From CAYMCQ01 sp964389025 (lineage in GTDB: Bacteria; Verrucomicrobiota; Verrucomicrobiia; Limisphaerales; CAYMCQ01), in NCBI GenBank assembly GCA_964389025.1, contig CAYMCQ010000015.1, positions 1 to 63,929 on the forward strand: a DNA stretch of 63,929 nucleotides. The letters run 5' to 3'. The translations under genes and the position numbers were made by a program. The first letter of the stretch is position 1. Each line of letters starts with the position of its first letter. This document shows, one piece after another, positions 40,981-49,887 of this stretch. Under the pieces are notes generated by a model. It saw nothing but the letters and a program-made list of their open reading frames with translations, searched no databases and was not told the origin of the DNA.

Positions 40981-41091
40981 GCCAGATCTTCCTCAAAATC
41001 CACGATCTCCTTGATCTGCACCAGAAACCAGCGGTCAATTTTCGTGAGGTTGATAATCTCTTCGATGGTGAAGCCGGCGCGGGCAGCGGAA
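40981..41091 (-). pseudogene. remnant of carB (carbamoyl-phosphate synthase large subunit)
   Basis: About 35 codons read AGFTIEEIINLTKIDRWFLV and QIKEIVDFEEDLA, the inter-domain helix region of CarB. Neither the ATP-grasp domains before nor the second half after are present. The remnant is wedged between the haem-protein gene and the third propeller gene. Confidence 0.7.
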
Positions 41092-41095
41092 TCCT

Positions 41096-42457
41096 TTACC
41101 GCCCACGCTCCGCCGCCAGCGACACGCACACGATCTCCTTGTCGTTCCGTGCATAGACCGACTTGTTCGCGAATGCCGGATGCGACCAGACCACCGGCCG
41201 GCCGGGATCGGGATTCGTGGGATCAAGTAGGCGCGCGCGGCTGATTTCCGTGTATTTCTCCGGCGTGAGTTTTCCGATGATGAGGTCTCCCGTTTCGCTG
41301 AAGAGAAAACAGCGGTCGCCGTTCTTCACGATAAACGCGTTGCCCCAACGTGTGGACTTGCCGGTGGTCGGCTCGAACGTCTCCCAGATGCGCTCGCCGG
41401 TGTCAGCCTTCAGGCAGCGGAACTGGCCGTAGCTGCACGGGCTGTAAATGTAACCATTCTCGAGCAGCGGCGTGGCCATTACGCTGTGCAATCCGTCCGT
41501 GTCTTTTTCGCTCACCTTTTGGCTCTGCCAGACCGGCGACGGTTTGTCCGAGCCAACGCGCAACATCAATGAACCGTTGTAAAAGGAACTGAGGAAGAGC
41601 CGGTCTCCGGATTGGCGCGGGCTGGGAATGGTCATGCCGGAGCGAACCGACGGCGTGTGCGGATACGACCAAAAAATTTTGCCCGTGTCGGGGTCGAGCG
41701 AATTCACCGCTTCCGGATGCCAGATGATGAGATGCCGCTTGCCCGCGAACTCGTAGATCATCGGCGGCGCGTAACCCGGCTCCTTTGCGCTGAGCGCGCG
41801 CCAAAGTTCCTTGCCCGTGTCCTTGTCGAAAGCCACGGCCACACTGCCTTCGCCGCCGGCGAGACAAATCAACTTCTTCCCGTCAATGAGCGGATGACCG
41901 GCGAAGCCCCACAGCGGTGTTTTGAGATTGAAATCCTTTTTGAAATCGCGCGACCAAATCACCGTGCCCTTTTCCGCGTCCAGACAGACGAGATTTCCTT
42001 CTGCCCCGAGCGTGTAAACCTTGCCATCGTGAACCGTCGGCGTGCAGCGCGGACCGGACGCGTAGCTGACCGTATAAGAGCAATCGTATTCATGCTGCCA
42101 GACAATCTTGCCGTCGGCCTCGTTGAGGCACAGCACGCGTTCGCTGCCGGGAATTTCGCCGCGCGCAAAGGGATTCGCTGGATTGCTCGCGCCCTTTGCA
42201 AGCTGCCGATCCGCAACGTAAACCCGGCCCCTGGCCACCGCCGGTCCGGCGAATCCGCCGCCAATCGGCACGCGCCAGCGAAACTTGAGACCGTCCGCCG
42301 GAAATTTTTCGACAATGCCCGTCTCGCGCCAGACCGCGTCCCGTTTCGGGCCGAGCCATTGCGGCCAGTCATCGGCGTGAAGAGCGGAAAGCGTCAGCGT
42401 GAAAAATCCGAAGACCAGCGCGAACCGCCGACCACAAAATCGTTGGAGCATTTTCAT
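41096..42457 (-). CDS. secreted PQQ-type beta-propeller protein (3)
   Basis: A 453-residue exported protein with an N-terminal signal (FALVFGFFTLTLSALHA) and WPQWLGPKRDAVWRETGIVE. Blades read NEADGKIVWQHEYD, DAEKGTVIWSRDF and DKDTGKELWRAL. The ATG at 42457 is preferred. It is the third such protein within 8 kb and resembles the second (36216-37628) in opening and blade sequence. Confidence 0.8.
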   Translation of the reverse strand: MKMLQRFCGRRFALVFGFFTLTLSALHADDWPQWLGPKRDAVWRETGIVEKFPADGLKFRWRVPIGGGFAGPAVARGRVYVADRQLAKGASNPANPFARGEIPGSERVLCLNEADGKIVWQHEYDCSYTVSYASGPRCTPTVHDGKVYTLGAEGNLVCLDAEKGTVIWSRDFKKDFNLKTPLWGFAGHPLIDGKKLICLAGGEGSVAVAFDKDTGKELWRALSAKEPGYAPPMIYEFAGKRHLIIWHPEAVNSLDPDTGKIFWSYPHTPSVRSGMTIPSPRQSGDRLFLSSFYNGSLMLRVGSDKPSPVWQSQKVSEKDTDGLHSVMATPLLENGYIYSPCSYGQFRCLKADTGERIWETFEPTTGKSTRWGNAFIVKNGDRCFLFSETGDLIIGKLTPEKYTEISRARLLDPTNPDPGRPVVWSHPAFANKSVYARNDKEIVCVSLAAERGR

Positions 42458-42687
42458 ATTTGGGGGAGTCAATATTGACGACAGCTAAACAGGCGGCGCG
42501 GATTCCGTCAAACGGTTCAACTGCGAGTATATTCGGAGTCAGAACAGCGGAACGGAGAGTGACTCGATGAGTCGCAGCCCGGGGAAAACCGCAGGCTATG
42601 GGAAAGGTTAGGCCCAACCTGCAAGTGCTGGCTGTTGTGTGCCAACGGGCTCGTTCAGCACGCGTGAATTCAAATCCGGACGGAGGC

Positions 42688-43431
42688 TTACTCGACCGTC
42701 ACCTTCGCGTCTTCAATCAACAAATCGTATTTGTAGCCGGAGCCGAAATCCTTGTTTAGCCCCACCTTGCCGACGATCAGAACCGTGTCGCCGCGTTTGG
42801 CCTCATCGGTGGTGGTGACGAGGAGATCGTTGCTGCCGGCACCGCCCGTGCCGTCCTGGATATGCAGCCAGTTCTTGCCCAGTATCTCGGCGTTATACTT
42901 GACGACCTTCCCGCGGAATTTAACGGACTTGCCCTCAAGCTTTGCACTGGCGGTGTAGATTTGCTCGATGGTCTTTCCATCCTTGGCCGGCTTGAGCCCG
43001 GTGAAATCCACTTTGGACGGCGGCGTCCTGGCAGCTACCACAGGGTGACTGGCGGGAAGTTCCCCCGCCCCGCTTCCGCCAATGACGGGATGACCTTCGG
43101 GCAGATTCGCCGCGCCGGGATTCGCACCAGCCACCTTGATGCTGCTGGCGAAATAAATCAGCGGAAAATCACGGTTCAACGACTTGCTGTGAAAGTCAGT
43201 CATCGGCAGGGCGTCGGACATCGACACCACATCATCCTTCTTGACCGGAAACTTTGTCGCGGCGGCCCAGATTTTATTCGTGCCGGTGTCCACGAGCACA
43301 TACGTGTATCCAGCGGCGTCCATGGTCTCGGTCACTTTGCCGGAAAAACCTCCCGGTCCGGCCACCGCCGGGGACCCAGCCAGTGCTGCGCTGAACAGGA
43401 GCGATGCCATCAATGATGCGATGTGTTTCAT
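42688..43431 (-). CDS. secreted OB-fold protein
   Basis: A 247-residue protein with a signal peptide from ATG 43431 (HIASLMASLLFSAALAG), two OB-fold-like halves (GKVTETMDAAGYTYVLVDTG; SVKFRGKVVKYNAEILGKNW with LHIQDGTGG), and between them two similar loops, LPEGHPVIGG and LPASHPVVAA. OB-fold proteins of this type, when exported, are often annotated as DNA-binding or as stabilisers of enzymes. The real ligand is unknown. Confidence 0.65.
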   Translation of the reverse strand: MKHIASLMASLLFSAALAGSPAVAGPGGFSGKVTETMDAAGYTYVLVDTGTNKIWAAATKFPVKKDDVVSMSDALPMTDFHSKSLNRDFPLIYFASSIKVAGANPGAANLPEGHPVIGGSGAGELPASHPVVAARTPPSKVDFTGLKPAKDGKTIEQIYTASAKLEGKSVKFRGKVVKYNAEILGKNWLHIQDGTGGAGSNDLLVTTTDEAKRGDTVLIVGKVGLNKDFGSGYKYDLLIEDAKVTVE

Positions 43432-43620
43432 AATCAAATCAAACAGCCACCCAAAGACTGACCCGTCCCCGGCCAAAAATCAATCCTTCACTTTGTGGAA
43501 TACAATCGGAAGCGCGTCCTGCGAGTGCGGATTGCCAGGCGCAAGCAAGCCCCGGCAGGGCGACATCTTTGTAGAATCCGAGAAGGAAATGGATTCAAGC
43601 TCCGTTAAGGAAGCGCTGAA
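43432..43620. other. spacer between OB-fold gene and integrase remnant
   Basis: No gene, repeat or RNA was recognised in these 189 bases. Confidence 0.3.
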
Positions 43621-44160
43621 TTAGTTTTCACACATGAAGGAGAAGAGCAGTTGTGCCTCGTTCGTTTGCATAACCGAAGTGGCACTGCGTTTGTCTTTCG
43701 GGGTGAGCTTGGCAGGATGGTATTTTTCGTGGGCCGCTTTCAAATCGTGCATGTTCAAATGGAGGTAAATGGCGGTTGTGTCCAATCTGGTGTGGCCGAG
43801 CATTGCCTGGATGTGTCGCAGGTCGCAGCCATTCTCCAGCAAGGCCGTCGCAAACGCATGGCGAAAAATATGACAACTGCCGATTTTGCCTAACCGGGCT
43901 TTTGTGACGAGATCGTGAATATGTGAAGCGAGGCGTGCTGGACGAATGTGTTGACCGTGCATGCCAAGGAAAAGAGCCGATGCAACAGATAGTCTGTCGA
44001 GAAATGGACGGCCTTTCACCAAATATTTTTCCAACCACATGAGTGCCCTCGCACCGATTGGAACGTAACGGTCTTTTCCACCTTTGCCCTGTTCGATACG
44101 GAGAATTGTGCCGTGGTGAACCAGACCCAACTCCGCGCAGCCGAAAAGCACTTCAGTCAT
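43621..44160 (-). pseudogene. truncated tyrosine recombinase/integrase
   Basis: The C-terminal catalytic part of a XerC/integron-like recombinase: LRIEQGKGGKDRYVPIG, then HIFRHAFATALLENGCDLRH with IQAMLGHTRLDTTAIYLHLN (His, Arg, His and the Tyr nucleophile are present). The N-terminal DNA-binding domain and the first catalytic Arg motif are missing: the start reads LFGCAELGLVHHG where a GxRxxE segment is expected. It directly abuts the DUF1080/LamG gene. It is unlikely to be active. Confidence 0.75.
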
Positions 44161-44173
44161 CCATGCAGTTGGG

Positions 44174-45580
44174 TCATTTCGGGATGGCAGTGCGACTCAA
44201 TTGCGCAACTTCCGCGTCGGTGAGGGCGCGTGGCCAGATTGCGGCCTCTTCCATTTCGCCAGTGAAAAAACGCTTGGGAACGCCGTCATAAGATTCCGCC
44301 CCGATGAGAATCGGTTCATTGTTTTGAGTCAGTTCACCCGACCACGGCTTCCCGGCCATGACGCGGCCATTGCAGAGAAGCGCGATGGTCTTCCCGTCGT
44401 AACGCCCCACAAGGTCAAGCCAGCCTGTCGCTTCGACCTTTGAAACTGGAAAGCTGACGGCGACAAAACCTTTGCCGGTGTGAACCTCGAACCCAATGTC
44501 CGGTCCGGGCGTGCCGCTCAGGTCTGTGCTGAACATGCAGAAGTTGACGACGTCGTGATTGCCGCGCTTGGCGATCAGGGCGGAGTTCCATGAACCATCC
44601 GGGATTCTCGCGCGCAGATAAACCGTGAGCGCCTTGCCGGTGACATTCCAGAGCTTCGGCTGGTTCAAATCTTTCTGGAGGTCGAAATACGCGCTTTCGA
44701 GTTTCGAAATCTTCGCACCCGGGTGCGATCCAACCCCGTCGGCGGGCAGACCTGCAGTGATCTTACCGATGGCGTTGAGCGGTGGTTGGTGGGCATTCAG
44801 CCGTTCGCCGAAATGCCACGCGAGCGCGGCGTCGGCGAGCAACGTTTCGCGGGCGCTGGGTTTGCGCGCGGTAGCGAGGCGCTTGAGGCGGATGTCCTTG
44901 AACTGCGCCTTCATCGGCGGGCCGGTGTGAAGTTGCATGGCGAGGATGCCGGTCGCCTCGAAACTGTCATCGTCGTTGTCGGTGACTTCGGCGATGAGTT
45001 TGCCATTCACGAACAACGAGAGCCTCCGGCCTTGGGCGATGAGATGATACTCGTGCCATTCATCGAGCCGGAAATCATCCGCGCCCGGTTCGAGCGCCAG
45101 CTTTTCGGTGCGTTTCGTGCCGTCGTGGTCAAAAACCGTGCGCTCGCCTTGCAGCGCCAGGTCGTGGCGACCGAACTCGTCGTAGAGCCGCGCCTTCCAT
45201 GGCATGTTGTAGTTGTTGTCCACCTGGTAGCCAGCGACATCGCCGTTTGGGAGTCGCCGGCTGCGGAATTGAAAGCCGCCATTAACCGCCGGTGAATTCG
45301 CGCTGCGCAGACGGAACGTAACCTTCAACTCAAAGTCGTCGAGCAAGCCGCCCTGCCAGACGAGATACTGATTCAGCTTGGGCGCGTGTTCCGGCGAGAT
45401 TGTGCCGGTGATCGCTCCTTCCTCGACAGACCAGAAGATCATGTCCTGACCGAGCCAGCCCTCAAGCGTGCGCCCATCGAAAATCGGCTCGAACCCGTCT
45501 GCCTCTCGAGCGGTGAGTTTCGTCAAGGAACAGGTCACGAAGGCAAGTGCGACTATGGCGAGGCGGGTGATGAGTCTCAT
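44174..45580 (-). CDS. secreted DUF1080 + LamG carbohydrate-active protein
   Basis: A 468-residue exported protein. Residues 30-230 form a DUF1080 (3-keto-disaccharide hydrolase-like) domain starting FEPIFDGRTLEGWLGQDMIF and including GGFQFRSRRLPNGDVAGYQV. The C-terminal half is a LamG-type lectin sandwich (FDLQKDLNQPKLWNVTGKAL; RYDGKTIALLCNGRVM). It probably acts on or binds polysaccharide outside the cell. It lies next to a GH92 gene in the same direction. Confidence 0.85.
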   Translation of the reverse strand: MRLITRLAIVALAFVTCSLTKLTAREADGFEPIFDGRTLEGWLGQDMIFWSVEEGAITGTISPEHAPKLNQYLVWQGGLLDDFELKVTFRLRSANSPAVNGGFQFRSRRLPNGDVAGYQVDNNYNMPWKARLYDEFGRHDLALQGERTVFDHDGTKRTEKLALEPGADDFRLDEWHEYHLIAQGRRLSLFVNGKLIAEVTDNDDDSFEATGILAMQLHTGPPMKAQFKDIRLKRLATARKPSARETLLADAALAWHFGERLNAHQPPLNAIGKITAGLPADGVGSHPGAKISKLESAYFDLQKDLNQPKLWNVTGKALTVYLRARIPDGSWNSALIAKRGNHDVVNFCMFSTDLSGTPGPDIGFEVHTGKGFVAVSFPVSKVEATGWLDLVGRYDGKTIALLCNGRVMAGKPWSGELTQNNEPILIGAESYDGVPKRFFTGEMEEAAIWPRALTDAEVAQLSRTAIPK

Positions 45581-45595
45581 GAGTCAATCTTGCTT

Positions 45596-47995
45596 TCAGT
45601 GATCCTTCGGCTTGGGACTCATCGCGAACTTCAAAACTCCGCCCTTTTCGATCTCCGCGTGGGTGATCCAGGTGCGTTCGAGCGGAATGTCATTCAACCA
45701 CACTTTGTGCGCATACAGGTGGTTGGTCGCATAATTCTCCGCGATGATCACGAGCGGCTTGTCCTTCAACTTCATTTCCACCTTCTCAAACAGTGGCGCG
45801 CCAAGTTCGTATTTGTCCGAACCAGCAATCGGATAAAAACCCAAGGCGCTGAAAACATACCAAGCCGAGAGTGTTCCCGCATCATCATTGCCATCCAGCC
45901 CGTTGTAGCCGTCGCCGTATTTGTTGTCCAGGATCCACCGAACCCACTTTTGCGTGAGGTCGGGCCGACCAGCCTTGTTGAACAGATATGCGGCGGGGAT
46001 ATCGGGTTCATTGCCGTGCCAGTAGTATGGGCCCGGATTCCATGCGGCCATGGCCGGATCGGACTTGGCGAAGAAACTGTCTAGTTCTTCGACGAAGTAG
46101 TCACGACTCTTGAACAGGGAGATCAATCCATCCGCATCGAAGGGCGCTGCCCAACGCCATTGCAACGCGCTGCCTTCCACGTAGTCTTTCGTGAACTTGC
46201 CACCGCGATCCATGTAAGTCAGGAGCAGCGGCTTGAACGTTTCGACAAACTGTCCTTGCGCATCGCGCGGTTGAAAATACTGGGTGTTGGTGTTCCAAAG
46301 ATTCCGATAGAACATGGAATGTTCCCGGAAGAGCACCGCGTCTTCGTGATGGCCGAGGGATTCCGCCAACAGCGATATCGCATGGTCGGCCCACGCGAAC
46401 TCCAGAGTTCGGGAGACGGATTCGTCCATCAGCCCGGCAGGGCAGTATTTATATTTCAAATAATGCTCCACGCCCTCCCGGCCGGAAAACGCCGACCCCG
46501 GCGGAGTGGGCGCAAGCGCGGTGTGACGCATCGCTTGATAAGCCTGTTCAACGTCGAAATTTCGTATCCCTTTGAGATAAGTGTCCGCGATGACAATGTC
46601 GGCAGGCGTGCCGAGCATCGAATTCGAGTAGCCGTGTCCCGACGGCCAGCGCGGCAGCCACCCGCCTTGCTCCAGCATTTTCACGAGCGACACCACCATG
46701 TCCCGCTGATCCTTTGGCGCGATCAACGTGTAGAGCGGATGAACCGTCCGAAAAGTGTCCCAGATGGAAAGGTCGGTGAAATACTGGAAGTCGGAGGTCT
46801 TGTGAACCTTCCGGTCAAATCCCAGATACTCGCCATTCGCGTCGTTGAACAAGGTCGGCATCTGAAACACGCGGAAAAGCGCCGTGTAGAAAATCCTCTT
46901 CTGCTTTTCAGTGCCGCCCTTGATTTTGATCAAGGAGAGCTTCTCCTCCCAGACTTGTTGCGCCTCGGCCAGAATCTGATCGAAGTCTTTTGCGCCGGCT
47001 TCGGCTTGCAGATTGGCCCGCGCATTTTCAATGCTCACGTAGGAAATCGCCAGCTTGAGCGTGATGACCTGCGGATGGCTCGCGGTCGCAAAATTCAAAT
47101 CAACACCGACGCCCTCACCCTCGGCCGTTGTTTGGTTGGTGAAAACCGTGTCGTTTTGCCAGGTGTCGAAAGAGGCGAACGGCTGGCTGAACCAGGCGAC
47201 AAAATACGCCTTGATCCCGCCATATCGCGCGGCAAAAGTTCCGAAAGTCCGCACCGCCCCTTCAACTTCTTTGGCCTCGGGCAGGACCCGCAACTTTCCT
47301 TCGCGACTCTTGCGACCACCCAAAGCGTTCATCACGTCGAGCATGAGATGCGGAGTCTTGTTCTTGCTGAACGTGTAGCGGTGGACGCCCACGCGCGGCG
47401 TGGCGGTGAGTTCCACCAGCGTCCCGATTTTCGGCAAAGTAACCGCGTAATAACCGGGCGAGGCAATTTCCTCACTGTGTGAAAAGTTCGTGGTTTGCCC
47501 CTTGCGGTAGGACTCGGGCTGAAGCGGCTCAACCGCCGGCACCACCAGGAAATGCCCGCCGTCGGTCGCGCCCGTGCCATTCAACCGCGTGTGGCTGAAC
47601 CCAAGAATCTGATCATCGCCATAGTAATATCCGGACGTGTTGAGCGCCCGTTTGCGGGCCAACATGGAAGTCGTTTCAGGCCCCAGGCGAACCATCCCGA
47701 ACGGAACCATCGCGCCGGGAAAATTATGGCCGCAGACCCACGGAATGCCTCCCGTGCCGATGAACGGGTTCACCCAGCGCCCAAGTTCTTTGGGTTGAAC
47801 CTTCGTCTGCAATTTGCCCGGCTTCGCGCCGACGATGCGTTTGTGTTTGAAAACCAACGCGCCGATTAATGCAGCGCACCCCACCACCACAACCAGAATC
47901 AGGCAGAGTGCAAACTTCAACAGCCGCTTCCACCGTGGCGTTTGCCGTGTCTCGCGGCTGGAGAGCGCAGGAATCTTTTTTTCATCACCAGTCAT
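45596..47995 (-). CDS. GH92-family alpha-mannosidase-like glycoside hydrolase
   Basis: A 799-residue protein with an N-terminal membrane anchor (LLKFALCLILVVVVGCAALI) and the GH92 fold: NPFIGTGGIPWVCGHNFPGA, HGNEPDIPAAYLFN and GLDGNDDAGTLSAWYVFSAL. GH92 enzymes are calcium-dependent exo-alpha-mannosidases. Start at ATG 47995; the upstream open frame is made of palindromic repeats and is not coding. It is followed by DUF1080/LamG, suggesting a glycan-degrading unit. Confidence 0.9.
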   Translation of the reverse strand: MTGDEKKIPALSSRETRQTPRWKRLLKFALCLILVVVVGCAALIGALVFKHKRIVGAKPGKLQTKVQPKELGRWVNPFIGTGGIPWVCGHNFPGAMVPFGMVRLGPETTSMLARKRALNTSGYYYGDDQILGFSHTRLNGTGATDGGHFLVVPAVEPLQPESYRKGQTTNFSHSEEIASPGYYAVTLPKIGTLVELTATPRVGVHRYTFSKNKTPHLMLDVMNALGGRKSREGKLRVLPEAKEVEGAVRTFGTFAARYGGIKAYFVAWFSQPFASFDTWQNDTVFTNQTTAEGEGVGVDLNFATASHPQVITLKLAISYVSIENARANLQAEAGAKDFDQILAEAQQVWEEKLSLIKIKGGTEKQKRIFYTALFRVFQMPTLFNDANGEYLGFDRKVHKTSDFQYFTDLSIWDTFRTVHPLYTLIAPKDQRDMVVSLVKMLEQGGWLPRWPSGHGYSNSMLGTPADIVIADTYLKGIRNFDVEQAYQAMRHTALAPTPPGSAFSGREGVEHYLKYKYCPAGLMDESVSRTLEFAWADHAISLLAESLGHHEDAVLFREHSMFYRNLWNTNTQYFQPRDAQGQFVETFKPLLLTYMDRGGKFTKDYVEGSALQWRWAAPFDADGLISLFKSRDYFVEELDSFFAKSDPAMAAWNPGPYYWHGNEPDIPAAYLFNKAGRPDLTQKWVRWILDNKYGDGYNGLDGNDDAGTLSAWYVFSALGFYPIAGSDKYELGAPLFEKVEMKLKDKPLVIIAENYATNHLYAHKVWLNDIPLERTWITHAEIEKGGVLKFAMSPKPKDH

Positions 47996-48320
47996 GCTTG
48001 CGGTTGGATGATAACGGAGACCAACTGCGTGGAAACCACAAATACGCTTGAAAACCAACGCATCAAGCGCCGTTGGCGCGACATATTTGTAGAACGTCCA
48101 TTCCACAAAATGAAAAAGCCCCGTCAGGGGCGGCATCGGCAGAATGTGTTGCTCCTGACGGAGCTGAGGAATTTGTTGGCAGCGGATTCTACAAAGATTT
48201 CGCCCCTGACGGGCTGACGGAGTGCGATCCCGCACGGCGGGGTCGCTTCAACGGGCGATGGCAAGTGGTGTGGCGATTTCAATTTGGACGTTGAAGCGGC
48301 GTGAACGCCGCGCGTCGCTT
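47996..48320. repeat. palindromic-repeat intergenic region (family L)
   Basis: The 325-base gap holds a large imperfect palindrome: agccccgtcaggggcgg (48118-48134) is inverted at 48203-48217 (cgcccctgacgggct). Additional short hairpins lie at about 48041-48056 and 48292-48313. No gene is seen; a long ORF that crosses it is a by-product of the repeats. Confidence 0.65.
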
Positions 48321-48971
48321 TCACTTCTGCTTCGCGAATGTGCCAGTTGAAATCTTCACTTTTGGAAAAACAAGAGTGCCTTTCCATTCGTGATACTCGT
48401 GAGGATTTACATCATCATGCGGCTTTGCTATGAGTGTCGCATTGGTAGCTGTGGAAATTGCGAGCGAACCGGATAAATAATAAATATTCGTGTCACTCGA
48501 TTGGATTTTCCAATAACTCCAAGGCTCGCCGGTTTCAGTAATTCGCAAAGGCGACCTGCTTCCAGGATTAACAAACAGCCGAATCGTGGAATTGTAAGGC
48601 AGCACAACCCAAGAAGGAGCGAAAGCTCCTCGACCGCTCCCACCCACCCCTTGCGGTTTTGGTGCAGGCTTGCCGTTTGCATCTACCAACTTGCATTTCA
48701 GTCCCATCACATCGAAATATAGTTTAACGCTGCCACAACATGCTTGCTTCACATATTGGAGTTCCACAAACATCATCGTGTGATTTGTAGTTTCAGCTTT
48801 CGGGCCACCGTAAGCTGGTTCGCTCCCTCCGATGATCACTAGACGGCCACGAACGGGATAATCCCCATCCGCGACGGGTTCTGACCAATCGGTTGCGACG
48901 ATGATGTTTGTGTCGTCAGCCAAACATCGGAGGCTGCTCAAGATCAAAAGAATTATAGTAATCGGTTTCAT
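48321..48971 (-). CDS. secreted protein of unknown function
   Basis: A 216-residue protein with a signal peptide (MKPITIILLILSSLRCLADD) from ATG 48971. It has no recognisable domain; it includes a Pro/Gly-rich patch (APKPQGVGGSGRGAF) and two neighbouring Cys (QACCGSV). It lies immediately downstream of the gltX remnant and is AT-richer than neighbours. Confidence 0.5.
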   Translation of the reverse strand: MKPITIILLILSSLRCLADDTNIIVATDWSEPVADGDYPVRGRLVIIGGSEPAYGGPKAETTNHTMMFVELQYVKQACCGSVKLYFDVMGLKCKLVDANGKPAPKPQGVGGSGRGAFAPSWVVLPYNSTIRLFVNPGSRSPLRITETGEPWSYWKIQSSDTNIYYLSGSLAISTATNATLIAKPHDDVNPHEYHEWKGTLVFPKVKISTGTFAKQK

Positions 48972-48993
48972 TGTTTGACTTGTGTTTGATTGT

Positions 48994-49134
48994 TCAATTT
49001 TGAACGAAGTAAGCACCCTCTTCAATCCTCCCCATCGCCTTCTCCTTCCCCATCACCTCCAGCAAATGATACAGGCTCGGGCCGGAGGGGTTGCCGGTGC
49101 AGGCGAGGCGGACGGTTTTTATTTTTGTTTTCAT
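48994..49134 (-). pseudogene. gltX C-terminal fragment, copy A
   Basis: A 46-codon frame reads TVRLACTGNPSGPSLYHLLE and VMGKEKAMGRIEEG, the C-terminal core of glutamyl-tRNA synthetase. Its ATG overlaps the RelE-like toxin stop (ATGA, 49131-49134). It is related, with an estimated 80% identity over about 75 bases, to copy B at 49689-49870 on the other side of the TA pair. Confidence 0.7.
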
Positions 49135-49397
49135 GCTGGAAATTGACGGTCGAATTCCTTGTGGTTGCCAATCCATACCCAAACCCATGCGTCGCCTTCA
49201 AATCTTTGCGCCACGGCCCGGTAATCGCGCGTCACTCGCACCCCAGAAACGGGGTCCGAACGCAGCCGTTCCAACTGCAAAGAAGGATGCGCCGGATTCT
49301 GGAGAAATTTCTGGTGCGCGGCACGGGCGGATTCTTTGATGCCGGGCGGAAGCGCGTGGTAAGCCTGCCAGAACTCTTCCGTGCCCAGCGACTTCAC
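49131..49397 (-). CDS. RelE-like toxin
   Basis: An 88-residue protein with a RelE/ParE-type layout: SLGTEEFWQAYHALPPGIKE, HPSLQLERLRSDPVSGVRVT and DYRAVAQRFEGDAWVWVWIG, ending HKEFDRQF. It is 5 bases downstream of a small acidic gene, as in a toxin-antitoxin pair. The target is unknown. Copies of a gltX 3' fragment flank the pair. Confidence 0.75.
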   Translation of the reverse strand: MKSLGTEEFWQAYHALPPGIKESARAAHQKFLQNPAHPSLQLERLRSDPVSGVRVTRDYRAVAQRFEGDAWVWVWIGNHKEFDRQFPA

Positions 49398-49402
49398 TTT
49401 GA

Positions 49403-49642
49403 TTATTTGAGGTCACCGTCCCGCACTTCACGGAAGGCGGCGGGGTTGGTTTTCAATTGCGCGGCGATTTCATCGCCCAAGGCTGTGAGCGTCGGACGCG
49501 GGCGGGCATCGTTGGTGATGCGCTGCCATCTGGCATCGCCATTCAATTCCGGCAAGATTGATGGCAAGTCATCGGCCAGGCGTTCGCGCTCAGTTGGAGG
49601 CAACGCCTGTATGGCGGCTTCAATTTCAGCAACGGTGCTCAT
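49403..49642 (-). CDS. small antitoxin-like protein
   Basis: A 79-residue acidic protein: STVAEIEAAIQALPPTERER, LADDLPSILPEL and a Pro/Arg middle. The N-terminal helical motif resembles short Phd/DUF-type addiction module components, and it precedes the RelE-like gene by 5 bases. Assignment as the antitoxin is by position and size. Confidence 0.65.
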   Translation of the reverse strand: MSTVAEIEAAIQALPPTERERLADDLPSILPELNGDARWQRITNDARPRPTLTALGDEIAAQLKTNPAAFREVRDGDLK

Positions 49643-49688
49643 CGTGCTGGCAAGTTACTCCGGCAGAGGCGCGCGGTAAAATGATTTT

Positions 49689-49870
49689 TCAAGCAAATGA
49701 TTGCAGCGCCCGTTCAATCCGCTGCAACACCTTCTCTTTCCAAATCACCTCCAGCTAATGATACACACTCGGGCCAGAGAGGTTGCCGGTGCAGGCGCGG
49801 ACGGGATGGATGAGCACGCCGGCTCTCACGCCGAGTTCGATGCGATTTTTCTTGAGCTTTTGGGCCGTGA
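49689..49870 (-). pseudogene. gltX C-terminal fragment, copy B
   Basis: The frame reads LTAQKLKKNRIELGVRAGVL, IHPVRACTGNLSGPSVYH, then a TAG (49755-49757) and LEVIWKEKVLQRIERALQSF. It is a degenerate C terminus of glutamyl-tRNA synthetase. The TAG corresponds to a TTG Leu codon in copy A. No intact gltX is in the window. Confidence 0.65.
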
Positions 49871-49887
49871 GGCTTGAGCTTGAAGTC

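Noticed and set aside
34711..42457. PQQ-dependent alcohol dehydrogenases
   Set aside because: The three propeller proteins lack the Cys-Cys and metal-binding catalytic signature and haem sites of such enzymes.
26490..48217. CRISPR-like arrays among the repeats
   Set aside because: The repeats are palindromic or direct heptamer blocks without regular unique spacers, and no cas gene is present.
47996..48235. N-terminal extension of the GH92 protein
   Set aside because: The extra 80 residues are translated from palindromic repeats; a membrane anchor and normal start follow at 47995.
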